This document shows, in pieces, positions 13,067 to 18,864 of a DNA stretch of 26,659 bases. Origin of the DNA: a virus; IMG/VR virus record IMGVR_UViG_3300037189_014662, positions 1-26,659 of that record; one strand, given 5' to 3'. The notes under the pieces are model-generated. The model did no database searches and was not told the DNA's origin. It saw only the letters and a list, made by a program, of their open reading frames with translations. The position numbers and the translations under genes are program-made. Each line of letters opens with the position of its first letter. The first letter of the stretch is position 1.

Positions 13067-13222
13067 ATGTCAAAAAAAGATAAACCTTTAGCAAAGCTCG
13101 TCAGAGCTCGGGGGAACTATGTGCTGAACCAAAAATCCTTTAAGTTTTTTGACAAGCGAACTCGGCGCAACCGCGACCGGAATTCACAGCAAAGAAACTC
13201 AATAAAAGAATTTAACGAATAG
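13067..13222 (+). CDS. Small basic protein, unknown
   Basis: 51 residues, ATG preceded by a perfect AAGGAGG four bases upstream. The product is very basic (MSKKDKPLAKLVRARGNYVL, then KFFDKRTRRNRDRNSQQRNS), out of character with its acidic neighbours, and could bind RNA or DNA. GAGGTAAAAA lies 15 bases upstream of the start. No family is recognised. Confidence 0.55.
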   Translation: MSKKDKPLAKLVRARGNYVLNQKSFKFFDKRTRRNRDRNSQQRNSIKEFNE

Positions 13223-13224
13223 AC

Positions 13225-13253
13225 TTGAAATTGTCAGTCAGGTGTGTTATCTT
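13225..13253 (+). promoter_or_regulatory. TGTCAG-class promoter
   Basis: TTGAAA, T, TGTCAG, ten bases ending TGT, TATCTT. It starts two bases after the previous stop. The TTATCT / AGATAA repeat here overlaps the -10 box and is not in the transcript. Confidence 0.8.
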
Positions 13254-13285
13254 CTAGATAAGAAACCAACGAAGGGAGTAACCAA

Positions 13286-13498
13286 ATGGGTTACAAAGTA
13301 ATTGAAATACCGAAAGACACTTACTGCGAAAGTTGCGATGAAGCTGAAGCAACTACCTATCACGACCACGATGGCTGGCTACCACCTACTTTCTACTGCC
13401 AAGACTGCCAAGACAGAATCGAGTCTGCATACGAACTGCCTTCGGCTATGGATGTCTACGAGCCAGTAGTTATGGATGAACACGGAAGGATCTACTAA
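13286..13498 (+). CDS. Zinc-ribbon-like protein
   Basis: 70 residues. CESC at about 14-17 and CQDC at about 38-41 give two CxxC pairs 20 residues apart, with a His-rich linker (TYHDHDGW) between them, consistent with one zinc site. The tail is acidic (SAMDVYEPVVMDEHGRIY). ATG after GAAGGGAG; the stop overlaps the next ATG. The role is unknown. Confidence 0.65.
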   Translation: MGYKVIEIPKDTYCESCDEAEATTYHDHDGWLPPTFYCQDCQDRIESAYELPSAMDVYEPVVMDEHGRIY

Positions 13499-13599
13499 TG
13501 AACGCGGATACCCTGAACTGCAAGTGCGAAGAGCTAGACGACGATTTAATTGAAAGCGGTTGGACTTGCTACAACTGCTACGAACAAGGGAACGACTAA
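13498..13599 (+). CDS. Mini zinc-knuckle-like protein
   Basis: 33 residues, MNADTLNCKCEELDDDLIES then GWTCYNCYEQGND. It has a CxC pair at 8-10 and a CxxC pair at 24-27, enough for one zinc ion. Both ends overlap neighbours by one base (TAATG at each end), which argues that this very short gene is really translated. It may be a partner of the zinc-ribbon protein encoded just upstream. Confidence 0.5.
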   Translation: MNADTLNCKCEELDDDLIESGWTCYNCYEQGND

Positions 13600-13766
13600 T
13601 GATAGATCTACAAGAGCAACTACAAGAAAACTTGCGGACTTACCTTGATGGAATGAGTGACGAGATACTAGATGACGTTTGTCAAATAGTTGTTGATACT
13701 TTCCGCACGGCACTAGAAACTAAGTACGACGTACCTGCGGGCTGGACTGGAACTACTCAACTATGA
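13599..13766 (+). CDS. Small helical acidic protein, unknown
   Basis: 55 residues from the ATG overlapping the previous stop; a longer reading from 13560 would run through the mini-gene and is less likely. The sequence is helical and acidic (MIDLQEQLQENLRTYLDGMS, DDVCQIVVDTFRTALETKYD). It overlaps the next gene by four bases (ATGA). No family is recognised. Confidence 0.55.
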   Translation: MIDLQEQLQENLRTYLDGMSDEILDDVCQIVVDTFRTALETKYDVPAGWTGTTQL

Positions 13767-14074
13767 AGGAACTAGAGCCAAAGCTCGGTCAATGGCTGCC
13801 GTTAAATGATAATCCGATTCATCTCGGTGTTGCGGTTGTTGATTTAGCAATCTCGCACGGTTTTGACATTGAGGTAAAAATTTGGGAAGAGGATCGGCCA
13901 ATCTTTCTTGAAGGCAACCCAAGCCAGGAGCTCCTAGAAGATTTAATGATTATCTCGGATTTCTCTTTGCAGTACCTAGAGGAGCTTTTACCCAAGGGCT
14001 ATAAATTTACTGTGGATCAAGAGGGCTTAGTTTTAATTAAAACTTTTGAAAATGAACTTGACAAGTCAGATTAA
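13763..14074 (+). CDS. Acidic protein, unknown
   Basis: 103 residues, ATG overlapping the previous stop (ATGA). It has an N-terminal LNDNPIHLGVAVVDLAISHG and a helix SQELLEDLMIISDFSLQYLEE. GAGGTAAAAATT (13871) encodes Glu-Val-Lys-Ile. The gene is the last of a four-gene overlapping chain (13286-14074), and the -35 box of the next promoter lies inside its 3' end. No family is recognised. Confidence 0.6.
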   Translation: MKELEPKLGQWLPLNDNPIHLGVAVVDLAISHGFDIEVKIWEEDRPIFLEGNPSQELLEDLMIISDFSLQYLEELLPKGYKFTVDQEGLVLIKTFENELDKSD

Positions 14075-14086
14075 AAATGCAATAAT
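14058..14086 (+). promoter_or_regulatory. Promoter
   Basis: TTGACA-17-AATAAT. The following AGTCAG lacks the first bases of the TGTCAG element. AAAGGAG precedes the ATG at 14117. Confidence 0.55.
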
Positions 14087-14116
14087 ACTTATAGATGCCA
14101 ATACAAAGGAGAAAAA

Positions 14117-14527
14117 ATGGCAAACTATTTCGGACAATCAAGAACCAATTACTTTTTGGTGAAAGACGAAGAAGCGTTCAAAGCTGAGATGGAAAAGTAC
14201 AACGTCACGGTTATCACAAGCAAGATTGACGATCAGACTGCATACGGAATTATGGATGCGGATGATGATGGTGGTGGCCTGGCTTGGAGTCAATTCAATG
14301 AAGAGACTGACGAGTATGACGACATTCCTTGGGAACACGTTATTGGCCAGCATCTTCAAGATGGTCAAGTTGCTATCTTGGTGGAAACTGGCGCGGAGAA
14401 GTATCGCTACCTAAGCGGTTGGGCCGTTGCGTTCAACAACAAGGGCGAGTTTCGTCGCATAGACATTAGCGACATTTTTGAACTAGCCAAAGAACTAGGT
14501 ACAAGCGTTACACCTGCCGAATACTAA
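14117..14527 (+). CDS. Conserved phage 'MANYFGxSRTNYF' protein
   Basis: 136 residues: MANYFGQSRTNYFLVKDEEAF, then an acidic glycine-rich middle (DADDDGGGLAW), then 'DGQVAILVETGAEKYRYLSGWAVAFN' and 'DISDIFELAKELGTSVTPAEY'. The N-terminus and the 'GAEK(L/Y)RY..G.A.A.N' and 'DI(Y/F)' blocks match a broadly distributed phage/plasmid family of unknown function. Single-gene unit ending at a terminator that overlaps the next promoter. Confidence 0.8.
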   Translation: MANYFGQSRTNYFLVKDEEAFKAEMEKYNVTVITSKIDDQTAYGIMDADDDGGGLAWSQFNEETDEYDDIPWEHVIGQHLQDGQVAILVETGAEKYRYLSGWAVAFNNKGEFRRIDISDIFELAKELGTSVTPAEY

Positions 14528-14534
14528 AAACGAC

Positions 14535-14580
14535 ACGCTAAGGGGTGGACTTGACAGTCTGCCCCTTTAGCGTTTATTAT
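14535..14580 (+). terminator. Terminator hairpin that contains the next promoter's -35 box
   Basis: Stem ACGCTAAGGGG (14535-14545) pairs with CCCCtTTAGCGT (14562-14573, one bulged T), with an inner GACT / AGTC pair, then TTTATTAT. The loop side carries TTGACA (14551-14556), and TATTAT (14575-14580) is 18 bases further on. The same bases thus serve as terminator for the upstream gene and promoter for the 14609 gene. Confidence 0.75.
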
Positions 14581-14608
14581 AGAACTACAAAGCTCGAAGG
14601 GATAAAAA

Positions 14609-14953
14609 ATGAGCGAAGCAAAAGCACTATACCTTTCAACTGAAATGGACACGGAGATTCGTACCTTTACAGTTGGAGATTCATACGAACTAATCAGCGA
14701 TGCGGTAGAAGGTTGGATTGAGTGTGTTCACCTTTCATCGCTCGGCGTAGACCTATGGTGTAACGAAGAAGGAAAACTTGCGGGGTTGCCACAAAACGAG
14801 ATAGCAAGTTATCTATTCCACAAAGAGTTTGGACAGTTTGACTCGATTCGTGGAAACGTAATCTTTACTGGCGGTGCAGATGATGAGGGTGAAACAGTTG
14901 GACTGACTGAAGATCAAATCAAAACACTGACTGAACTTTTCGGGGAGGTGTAA
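14609..14953 (+). CDS. DUF3846 family protein
   Basis: 114 residues. The block 'GDSYELISDAVEGWIECVHL', then 'LWCNEEGKLAGLPQNEIASYL', then 'RGNVIFTGGADDEGETVGLTEDQI' is the DUF3846 pattern (ligand-like G-x-Y-x-x-(I/L)-S-x-A-V, NEEGKLxxLPxN, GNxxFxGxxD). The family is found in many phages and mobile elements of actinobacteria and firmicutes and has no known function. ATG after AAGGGAT. It is followed two bases later by a membrane protein. Confidence 0.85.
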   Translation: MSEAKALYLSTEMDTEIRTFTVGDSYELISDAVEGWIECVHLSSLGVDLWCNEEGKLAGLPQNEIASYLFHKEFGQFDSIRGNVIFTGGADDEGETVGLTEDQIKTLTELFGEV

Positions 14954-14955
14954 TT

Positions 14956-15141
14956 ATGGAATACACGAACTACTACCTAACTTTCAACTACTCATTAAAC
15001 AACAATGGGTTTATGTTGGAGACCTATTGGCTAGACCTTGGAATAGACGCGCACCTTATCTACTTGGTGGTTGCGGTTATTGTGGGGCTGAAGATTCGGA
15101 AAAAGTTAAAGACGCTAAAGATTCGGACAAAGAAAAAATAA
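14956..15141 (+). CDS. Small single-pass membrane protein with basic tail
   Basis: 61 residues. A hydrophobic helix AHLIYLVVAVIVGLKI at about 31-46 is followed by RKKLKTLKIRTKKK, so the C-terminus should stay in the cytoplasm by the positive-inside rule. The N-terminal 30 residues are polar/aromatic. It sits two bases after the DUF3846 gene and ends before a terminator. No family is recognised; holin-like or exclusion roles are possible. Confidence 0.55.
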   Translation: MEYTNYYLTFNYSLNNNGFMLETYWLDLGIDAHLIYLVVAVIVGLKIRKKLKTLKIRTKKK

Positions 15142-15154
15142 TAATTAAAGAACT

Positions 15155-15180
15155 GGCGGCCACGGCCGCCTTTTCTTTTG
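15155..15180 (+). terminator. Intrinsic terminator
   Basis: GGCGGC / GCCGCC stem with loop CACG, then TTTTCTTTT. Confidence 0.9.
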
Positions 15181-15273
15181 CCCAGCTCAGGATGATTTTT
15201 TTACCTCAACTTTTTGGCAGCTGGCCGGCCGGATCAGAGCCCGCGGGCCGGAAAAGATAATTTAGGTTTAGAC
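15181..15273. repeat. Spacer with inverted GAGGTAAAAA, CAGCTG and CCGGAAAAGATAATT
   Basis: GAGGTAAAAA is on the minus strand at 15198-15207. CAGCTGGCCGGCCGG and CCGGAAAAGATAATT follow. The last box recurs near 2352 and 16064 and, inverted, near 16527. No gene. Confidence 0.65.
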
Positions 15274-15302
15274 TTGACAAGCGGTGTTTAATACGGTAAG
15301 TT
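15274..15302 (+). promoter_or_regulatory. Promoter with leader hairpin
   Basis: TTGACA-17-TAAGTT, no TGTCAG. The leader has a perfect 8-bp hairpin ATGTAAGC / GCTTACAT at 15308-15330 with loop GATTAAG, followed by AAAAGGAG. Confidence 0.7.
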
Positions 15303-15346
15303 ATCTTATGTAAGCGATTAAGGCTTACATACAAAAGGAGAAAATT

Positions 15347-15685
15347 ATGGGAAACAGAAGTTTTATCGTAGTAGAGTCAGCCAATTTCGTGACTCCAGTT
15401 ACTCTTTACGGACATTGGTCAGGTGAAGATAACGTAGCAGCAGTTAATAACGTTCTTGCACGGACAGACAGAGTTGGAAGCCCTGACTACCTGACAGCGC
15501 AGATCTTTCACGAATTCTCAACCATGGGTGGCTATGACGGAAACCTGTCGTTTGGTATCGATGCTTGCGGTTACTTTACTGGAGGCGAGTGGGTAGATAA
15601 CGACACTATCTACGTTAATGCAGATACAGGCGAAACCTCAATAGAACAGCCGTTCAACATCTGCCAAAACAAACTAGTTGGCTAA
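15347..15685 (+). CDS. Conserved phage protein, unknown function
   Basis: 112 residues starting MGNRSFIVVESANFVTPVTL, then YGHWSGEDNVAAV, DYLTAQIFHEF and a D/G-rich C-terminal part (GIDACGYFTGG, DNDTIYVNADTGETS). The 'MGNR...LYxHWxG' start with a later Y-x-x-(A)-x-I/F-x-x-(E/I) and D-x-D/N-x-x-x-Y-V-N pattern is like a common phage family that has no known function. Single-gene unit with leader hairpin and terminator. Confidence 0.75.
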   Translation: MGNRSFIVVESANFVTPVTLYGHWSGEDNVAAVNNVLARTDRVGSPDYLTAQIFHEFSTMGGYDGNLSFGIDACGYFTGGEWVDNDTIYVNADTGETSIEQPFNICQNKLVG

Positions 15686-15699
15686 TCTAAATAAAGAAG

Positions 15700-15726
15700 C
15701 CCCCGTTAATTCGGGGGTTTTCTTAT
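15700..15726 (+). terminator. Intrinsic terminator
   Basis: CCCCCG / CGGGGG stem with loop TTAATT, then TTTTCTTATTT; the next promoter begins five bases later. Confidence 0.9.
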
Positions 15727-15730
15727 TTGC

Positions 15731-15759
15731 TTGAAATTGTCATAGGTAGATGTTACAAT
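15731..15759 (+). promoter_or_regulatory. TGTCAT-variant promoter
   Basis: TTGAAA, T, TGTCAT, ten bases ending TGT, TACAAT. Ribosome site GGGAGAGG follows at about 15774. Confidence 0.75.
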
Positions 15760-15788
15760 GGTTTTATAACAAAGGGAGAGGTGAGAAA

Positions 15789-15962
15789 ATGACAACAGGA
15801 CAACTAATGACAACTCTAAACTTAAGAGTGGTGCTAGGTTTCGTTGCGGGTGAAACTACGGTTTCTGAATACCAACTACTAGAAGATGAGAACTTTCTAG
15901 CGGTAGCGCGTAGCGCGGACACGATGCAAGAAGTCGTAGATTGGGTAAACGAGAACTACTAA
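15789..15962 (+). CDS. Small acidic protein, unknown
   Basis: 57 residues: MTTGQLMTTLNLRVVLGFVA, then acidic (TVSEYQLLEDENFLAVARS) and a C-terminal helix (TMQEVVDWVNENY). An in-frame ATG at 15750 overlaps the -10 box and is rejected. It is a complete unit of promoter, gene and terminator. No family is recognised. Confidence 0.6.
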   Translation: MTTGQLMTTLNLRVVLGFVAGETTVSEYQLLEDENFLAVARSADTMQEVVDWVNENY

Positions 15963-15976
15963 CCCAACCAAAGATG

Positions 15977-16003
15977 CCCCCGCCTAGCGCGGGGGTTTTC
16001 TTG
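15977..16003 (+). terminator. Intrinsic terminator
   Basis: CCCCCGC / GCGGGGG stem with loop CTAGC, then TTTTCTTG. Confidence 0.9.
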
Positions 16004-16087
16004 TTTCCGGACACAGCTGCCGAGGTAAAAATTACAGCTGCGAGCTGTTTTCCGGCTGCGGGCAGAAAAGATAATTAAGGGTTTGGA
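16004..16087. repeat. Spacer with GAGGTAAAAA, CAGCTG and AAAAGATAAT
   Basis: CAGCTGCC, GAGGTAAAAATT (16022), ACAGCTGCGAGCTG, CCGG and GCAGAAAAGATAATT occur in this order. Twenty-one bases from 16020 are identical to 10505-10525. No gene. Confidence 0.7.
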
Positions 16088-16116
16088 TTAAAAATGTCAG
16101 TGCCCTATGGTACATT
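16088..16116 (+). promoter_or_regulatory. TGTCAG-class promoter with leader hairpin
   Basis: TTAAAA, A, TGTCAG, ten bases, TACATT. The leader hairpin GAGGTT / AACCTC at 16125-16141 has loop AGGGA, followed by AAAAGGAG. Confidence 0.75.
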
Positions 16117-16154
16117 TAGTTTACGAGGTTAGGGAAACCTCAAAAGGAGAAAAA

Positions 16155-16421
16155 ATGTCAGACGTAAGAACAGTAGACATTATTGAACTAGACGGTGTGT
16201 TGTATGACACGCTAGACACCGCTATCGCGGACATCACGCATAACTGGAGAAATTACGTAGACGATTATCGCGCTGACGAGTTAATCGAAGTCACTCTAGA
16301 AGATAACGAAATCAGAGTGCGCTACGAAACTGACGAAGTTGAAGAAGATGAAGAGCCAGTACGCAAGGAAGTTTATCTTTCCTACAAGTATGAATACCTA
16401 AACATCACCTACAAATACTAA
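16155..16421 (+). CDS. Acidic small protein, unknown
   Basis: 88 residues from the ATG after AAAAGGAG (an in-frame ATG at 16107 lies in the promoter). It opens VRTVDIIELDGVLYDTLDTA and has a long acidic stretch (YETDEVEEDEEPVRKEV) before a Tyr-rich end (YLSYKYEYLNITYKY). Strongly acidic, beta-rich, no family recognised. Such acidic phage proteins can be DNA mimics, but nothing specific shows this. Confidence 0.6.
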   Translation: MSDVRTVDIIELDGVLYDTLDTAIADITHNWRNYVDDYRADELIEVTLEDNEIRVRYETDEVEEDEEPVRKEVYLSYKYEYLNITYKY

Positions 16422-16435
16422 AAAGAGAAGGAACA

Positions 16436-16463
16436 CCCCCGTAGCGTTGCGGGGGTTTTTCTT
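16436..16463 (+). terminator. Intrinsic terminator
   Basis: CCCCCG / CGGGGG stem with an eight-base loop, then TTTTTCTTT. Confidence 0.9.
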
Positions 16464-16591
16464 TGCGCGGGAGATTGAGCTGCCGAGGTAAAAAATACAA
16501 GCTGCCAGGCCAGCTGAGGCAGATAGATTGCAATTATCTTTTCCGGACCGGCCCGCGGCTAAAAACAATTAAAACTTTTTGGTAAATGTGG
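16464..16591. repeat. Spacer with GAGGTAAAAA, CAGCTG and inverted AAAAGATAATT
   Basis: GAGCTGCC, GAGGTAAAAA (16485), AAGCTGCC, CCAGCTGAGG, AATTATCTTTTCCGG (inverse of the box seen at 15250 and 16066), then CCGCGG. No gene. Confidence 0.7.
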
Positions 16592-16621
16592 TTGACAAAT
16601 GTCAGGGGTATGCTGTAACCT
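16592..16621 (+). promoter_or_regulatory. TGTCAG-class promoter with leader hairpin
   Basis: TTGACA-AA-TGTCAG, ten bases, TAACCT. The leader hairpin at 16629-16647 has a 7-bp stem TCAAGTC / GACTTGA with loop AAAGG, extendable by GTAT / ATAC. GAAGGAGA follows. Confidence 0.8.
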
Positions 16622-16669
16622 TGAGGTATCAAGTCAAAGGGACTTGAGACATACGAAGGAGATGATCGC

Positions 16670-16855
16670 GTGGGAGCTTTCCTACAAAATCGCAAGACTG
16701 AACTATGGGTCTATTTCAACATAGGTCAGTTCGTAATCTGCCATAACTGCGATGCAGATGAAGTTGTTATCCTAAAGAGGAACGCTCGCAGGTTCTACAG
16801 ACTGCACGGGGCTATGCACCGTCACCCAAGCGCAACCTACACGGTAGTCGCCTAA
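16670..16855 (+). CDS. Small basic protein, unknown
   Basis: 61 residues, GTG start. It opens MGAFLQNRKTELWVYFNIGQ, then FVICHNCDADEVVILKRNARRFYRLHGAMHRHPS. It has one CxxC (CHNC) and a His/Arg-rich end, so a zinc or nucleic-acid role is conceivable but not shown. Single-gene unit with promoter, leader hairpin and terminator. Confidence 0.55.
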   Translation: MGAFLQNRKTELWVYFNIGQFVICHNCDADEVVILKRNARRFYRLHGAMHRHPSATYTVVA

Positions 16856-16869
16856 GACAAAAGGAAAAG

Positions 16870-16898
16870 CCCTCACCAAAAGGTGGGGGTTTTTCTAT
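16870..16898 (+). terminator. Intrinsic terminator
   Basis: CCCTCACC / GGTGGGGG stem with loop AAAA, then TTTTTCTA; the next -35 box starts at 16899. Confidence 0.9.
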
Positions 16899-16927
16899 TT
16901 GACAAATACCAAAAGATGCCGTAAGAT
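16899..16927 (+). promoter_or_regulatory. Promoter with leader hairpin
   Basis: TTGACA-17-TAAGAT without TGTCAG. The leader hairpin at 16933-16955 has stem TATGAAG / CTTCATA, extendable by T-G and C-G to leave loop AAGGG. Confidence 0.7.
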
Positions 16928-16974
16928 TCAATTATGAAGTCAAGGGGGCTTCATAGAAAGAAGGGCAGGTAAAA

Positions 16975-17076
16975 GTGAGCTACATTTATCTAAATTGTTG
17001 GCGTTGCGGTCAAGCTATGAAAGTGCAAGAAAGAAAATACATTCACGGTTTGTGTTGCGGCAAGTGCAACAAATAA
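16975..17076 (+). CDS. Mini zinc-ribbon protein
   Basis: 33 residues from GTG: MSYIYLNCWRCGQAMKVQER then KYIHGLCCGKCNK. The pairs CxxC (8-11) and CxxC (28-31) form a four-cysteine zinc site with a 16-residue loop, like minimal zinc ribbons. GCAGG lies nine bases upstream. A leader hairpin and its own promoter support it as a real gene in spite of its size. Confidence 0.6.
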   Translation: MSYIYLNCWRCGQAMKVQERKYIHGLCCGKCNK

Positions 17077-17084
17077 CTCAAATA

Positions 17085-17226
17085 AGAGTTGTGCTAAAGT
17101 TGAAGAGTTCCGTCGAGCGGGTCTTTTCTCCCTTCGTCCCAGCTCCGGAATACGGATAGGGTATTCCCTTTAACCTATCCCTAAGCGCGTCACCTTATTC
17201 CCTTTTGGTGGCGCGTTTAGTTTTTG
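17085..17226 (+). ncRNA. Candidate structured noncoding RNA with terminator
   Basis: No coding sequence is seen over 230 bases, but several stems can be drawn. TTCCG / CGGAA encloses a GCGGG...CCC-type hairpin (about 17107-17154), GGATAGG / CCTATCC lies at about 17154-17181, and CGCGTCACC / GGTGGCGCG at 17186-17215 is followed by TTTAGTTTTT. The structure and the final terminator suggest an RNA of about 130 bases, either a trailer of the 16975 unit or an independent RNA; no convincing promoter of its own is found. Confidence 0.45.
17186..17226 (+). terminator. Intrinsic terminator
   Basis: CGCGTCACC / GGTGGCGCG stem (one T-G pair), 12-base loop, then TTTAGTTTTTG. Confidence 0.8.
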
Positions 17227-17238
17227 TCTGAGTGCGGT

Positions 17239-17267
17239 TTGACAAACTAAATAGTTGGTAATAGATT
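17239..17267 (+). promoter_or_regulatory. Promoter of the double-HTH gene
   Basis: TTGACA-17-TAGATT, no TGTCAG. A small GTAAT / ATTAC hairpin lies at 17279-17293; the ribosome site is GAAAGG inside AAGGTAAAAA. Confidence 0.65.
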
Positions 17268-17307
17268 GAATAAATTAAGTAATGACAAATTACGAGAAAG
17301 GTAAAAA

Positions 17308-17937
17308 ATGTCACGTCTAGAAGGAAAGAAAAAAGTTGTTGTCGGACAACGAACTATTATGCAACAGCATCAAGAGTTGCCGGCCTCAGCACTAAAAACA
17401 ATTGAAGAAATAAAAGCAAGAAACAGTAGTCCGGACAGAGATGAATACATCAAAATGCTCCGTGAAGCTGGGTGGACACTACAAAGTATTGCTAGTGCAC
17501 ATGGGATGACTCGTGAACGCGTGCGACAGATTGCGGCAGAGCCTCGCATGTACTTTGAAGATGTCAAGTCTTTGGAAGTGCCAGTAGCTCCAAATCGAAC
17601 TGTCGATGTGTTTAAGTCAGTTGAGGTAGAACTAGATCCCGCGGTGACTGCAAGAATGATTGAACTTTCTGCACTAGCTCGAAAGCCTATAACTAACTCT
17701 GCAGAAGCCTTTGAGTTTGTTGCATTACTGAATCAGGAGATTGAACGCGGAGTAAGTGGTATTCGCTTAGCCAAGGTTTTGGGTATTAACCACTCGTCAA
17801 TTTATGCTCGGTTGGCCAGATACGGTTATCGGGAAACCAAGGCTGTATCAAAGCACATGCAATTAAATAAAATGCTTATTCGCGAGGGCTACTCACCTGA
17901 AGAAGCATTAGTCAAGACTTTAGCCGAGGCTAAATAA
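17308..17937 (+). CDS. Protein with two helix-turn-helix segments (regulator-like)
   Basis: 209 residues. Residues 51-77 (LREAGWTLQSIASAHGMTRERVRQIA) closely resemble the sigma-70 region 4 / LuxR-type HTH signature, with RERVRQI as recognition helix. A second HTH lies at about 145-173 (GVSGIRLAKVLGINHSSIYARL). The C-terminal tail SPEEALVKTLAEAK is helical. It could be a transcription regulator; it lacks the -10 binding regions of a complete sigma factor. The structural-operon protein at 23876 has the same layout (a GW(S/T)L-type HTH near the N-terminus and a second HTH near the C-terminus). It stands alone between two promoters. Confidence 0.72.
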   Translation: MSRLEGKKKVVVGQRTIMQQHQELPASALKTIEEIKARNSSPDRDEYIKMLREAGWTLQSIASAHGMTRERVRQIAAEPRMYFEDVKSLEVPVAPNRTVDVFKSVEVELDPAVTARMIELSALARKPITNSAEAFEFVALLNQEIERGVSGIRLAKVLGINHSSIYARLARYGYRETKAVSKHMQLNKMLIREGYSPEEALVKTLAEAK

Positions 17938-17946
17938 AAGATGTGC

Positions 17947-17975
17947 TTGACTTTATCAGGTAGACGTGTTACCTT
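17947..17975 (+). promoter_or_regulatory. Promoter with degenerate TGTCAG element
   Basis: TTGACT, T, TATCAG (for TGTCAG), ten bases ending TGT, TACCTT. GGAAAGGAG precedes the ATG at 18003. Confidence 0.65.
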
Positions 17976-18002
17976 TGTGTCATAGGCGGAAAGGAGAACA
18001 AA

Positions 18003-18230
18003 ATGCCTAAGTTAAAGTCAGACTTTCACACTCTGTACTACAGCGGTTTGGAAGGCGCAACAATCGTACGGTTCATAGAGATGCGAGGCGACGAATTCGG
18101 TGGGAAACCATTCCCAGTATTCCTAGTCAAGTTTGCTGATGGGTCGAACGGAGAGATTGAGATCTCGCAAGATGAGGAAGGTAATGGTGGCGGGTTCGTA
18201 TTTGGACTGCCAAGCCCGTTCATCGACTAA
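18003..18230 (+). CDS. Conserved small phage protein, unknown
   Basis: 75 residues. 'GLEGATIVRFIEMRGDEFGGKPFPVFLVKFADG' then 'EIEISQDEEGNGGGFVFGLPSP' is a recognisable phage family pattern (IxxF...PFPVFxVxFxDG, (I/V)EISQDEEGNGGGF(I/V)FG), of unknown function. A beta-barrel-like small fold is plausible. Unit with its own promoter and terminator. Confidence 0.8.
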   Translation: MPKLKSDFHTLYYSGLEGATIVRFIEMRGDEFGGKPFPVFLVKFADGSNGEIEISQDEEGNGGGFVFGLPSPFID

Positions 18231-18243
18231 GAAGTACGGAAAG

Positions 18244-18272
18244 CCCCTTGCGAAAGCAGGGGGTTTTTCTAT
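18244..18272 (+). terminator. Intrinsic terminator
   Basis: CCCCTTGC / GCAGGGGG stem with GAAA tetraloop, then TTTTTCTATTTT; the next -35 box follows at 18277. Confidence 0.9.
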
Positions 18273-18276
18273 TTTC

Positions 18277-18305
18277 TTGACTTATCCGGATTGGTTAGGT
18301 AGGTT
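18277..18305 (+). promoter_or_regulatory. Promoter of a leaderless gene
   Basis: TTGACT-17-TAGGTT followed by six bases and the ATG at 18312. No ribosome site. Confidence 0.65.
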
Positions 18306-18311
18306 AAAGGT

Positions 18312-18536
18312 ATGAAGTATTCAGTAACAATGATGACCTCACGAGGCAGGGAGGTAAAAATTCCTATGGGCAGGGCCCAAGCCAGCCTCGGATTAGCAAT
18401 TGCGTATGCTCACAAACAGCTATCGCTAAATAAATCCTCTGCTGTTGCAATCATTAGAGAAGTAAGCCTCGGAGGAACTAGCAAAGTAGTCAAGACAGTT
18501 TCCCAAAGTGACAGACACACCAGCGTTCTGAAGTAG
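18312..18536 (+). CDS. Small basic protein, leaderless
   Basis: 74 residues: MKYSVTMMTSRGREVKIPMG, then ASLGLAIAYAHKQLSLNKSSAVAIIREVSLGG. Strand-strand-helix-strand plan with positive charge. GAGGTAAAAATT at 18351 encodes Glu-Val-Lys-Ile. The start codon coincides with the predicted transcription start. No family is recognised. Confidence 0.6.
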   Translation: MKYSVTMMTSRGREVKIPMGRAQASLGLAIAYAHKQLSLNKSSAVAIIREVSLGGTSKVVKTVSQSDRHTSVLK

Positions 18537-18572
18537 TAAATTCAAGGAAAAATAGCCCTTGTAGAACTGCGG

Positions 18573-18585
18573 TAATCTCGCTAGT
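18573..18585 (+). promoter_or_regulatory. Possible -10 box for a leaderless gene
   Basis: TAATCT (18573-18578) seven bases before the ATG at 18586, with no ribosome site between. No good -35 box at the normal distance, so support is weak. Confidence 0.35.
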
Positions 18586-18861
18586 ATGAACAAACTAGAA
18601 ATTGTCCAGAGCGCATACCACGCCAACCGTGCAGGGGAATCCTTTGTCGTTGCTATCGTTGATGACGCGGAGAACGATGACACCAAGCTGGTAATTATGT
18701 TTGAGGACGATGGATACACTGCGGTTCTATCTTTAGATCAACTTATTGACGAGGAAGATATCTCGGAAAAAACTAATAACTGGGATCCAATTAAATACGA
18801 AGAACGCCTTCGTACGGCTCTCTGGGATGACGAAGACGATTCATACGAATTCGAGTACTAA
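18586..18861 (+). CDS. Acidic small protein, unknown
   Basis: 91 residues: MNKLEIVQSAYHANRAGESF, then FVVAIVDDAENDDTKLVIMFEDDGYTAVLSLDQL and an acidic end (LWDDEDDSYEFEY). Beta-rich and strongly acidic. The following gene starts three bases after the stop, so the two are probably co-transcribed. No family is recognised. Confidence 0.6.
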   Translation: MNKLEIVQSAYHANRAGESFVVAIVDDAENDDTKLVIMFEDDGYTAVLSLDQLIDEEDISEKTNNWDPIKYEERLRTALWDDEDDSYEFEY

Positions 18862-18864
18862 GTT

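Noticed and set aside
17308-17937. Complete phage sigma factor
   Set aside because: Only a region-4-like HTH is visible; the -10 recognition and core-binding regions are absent, so it is listed as a regulator-like protein.
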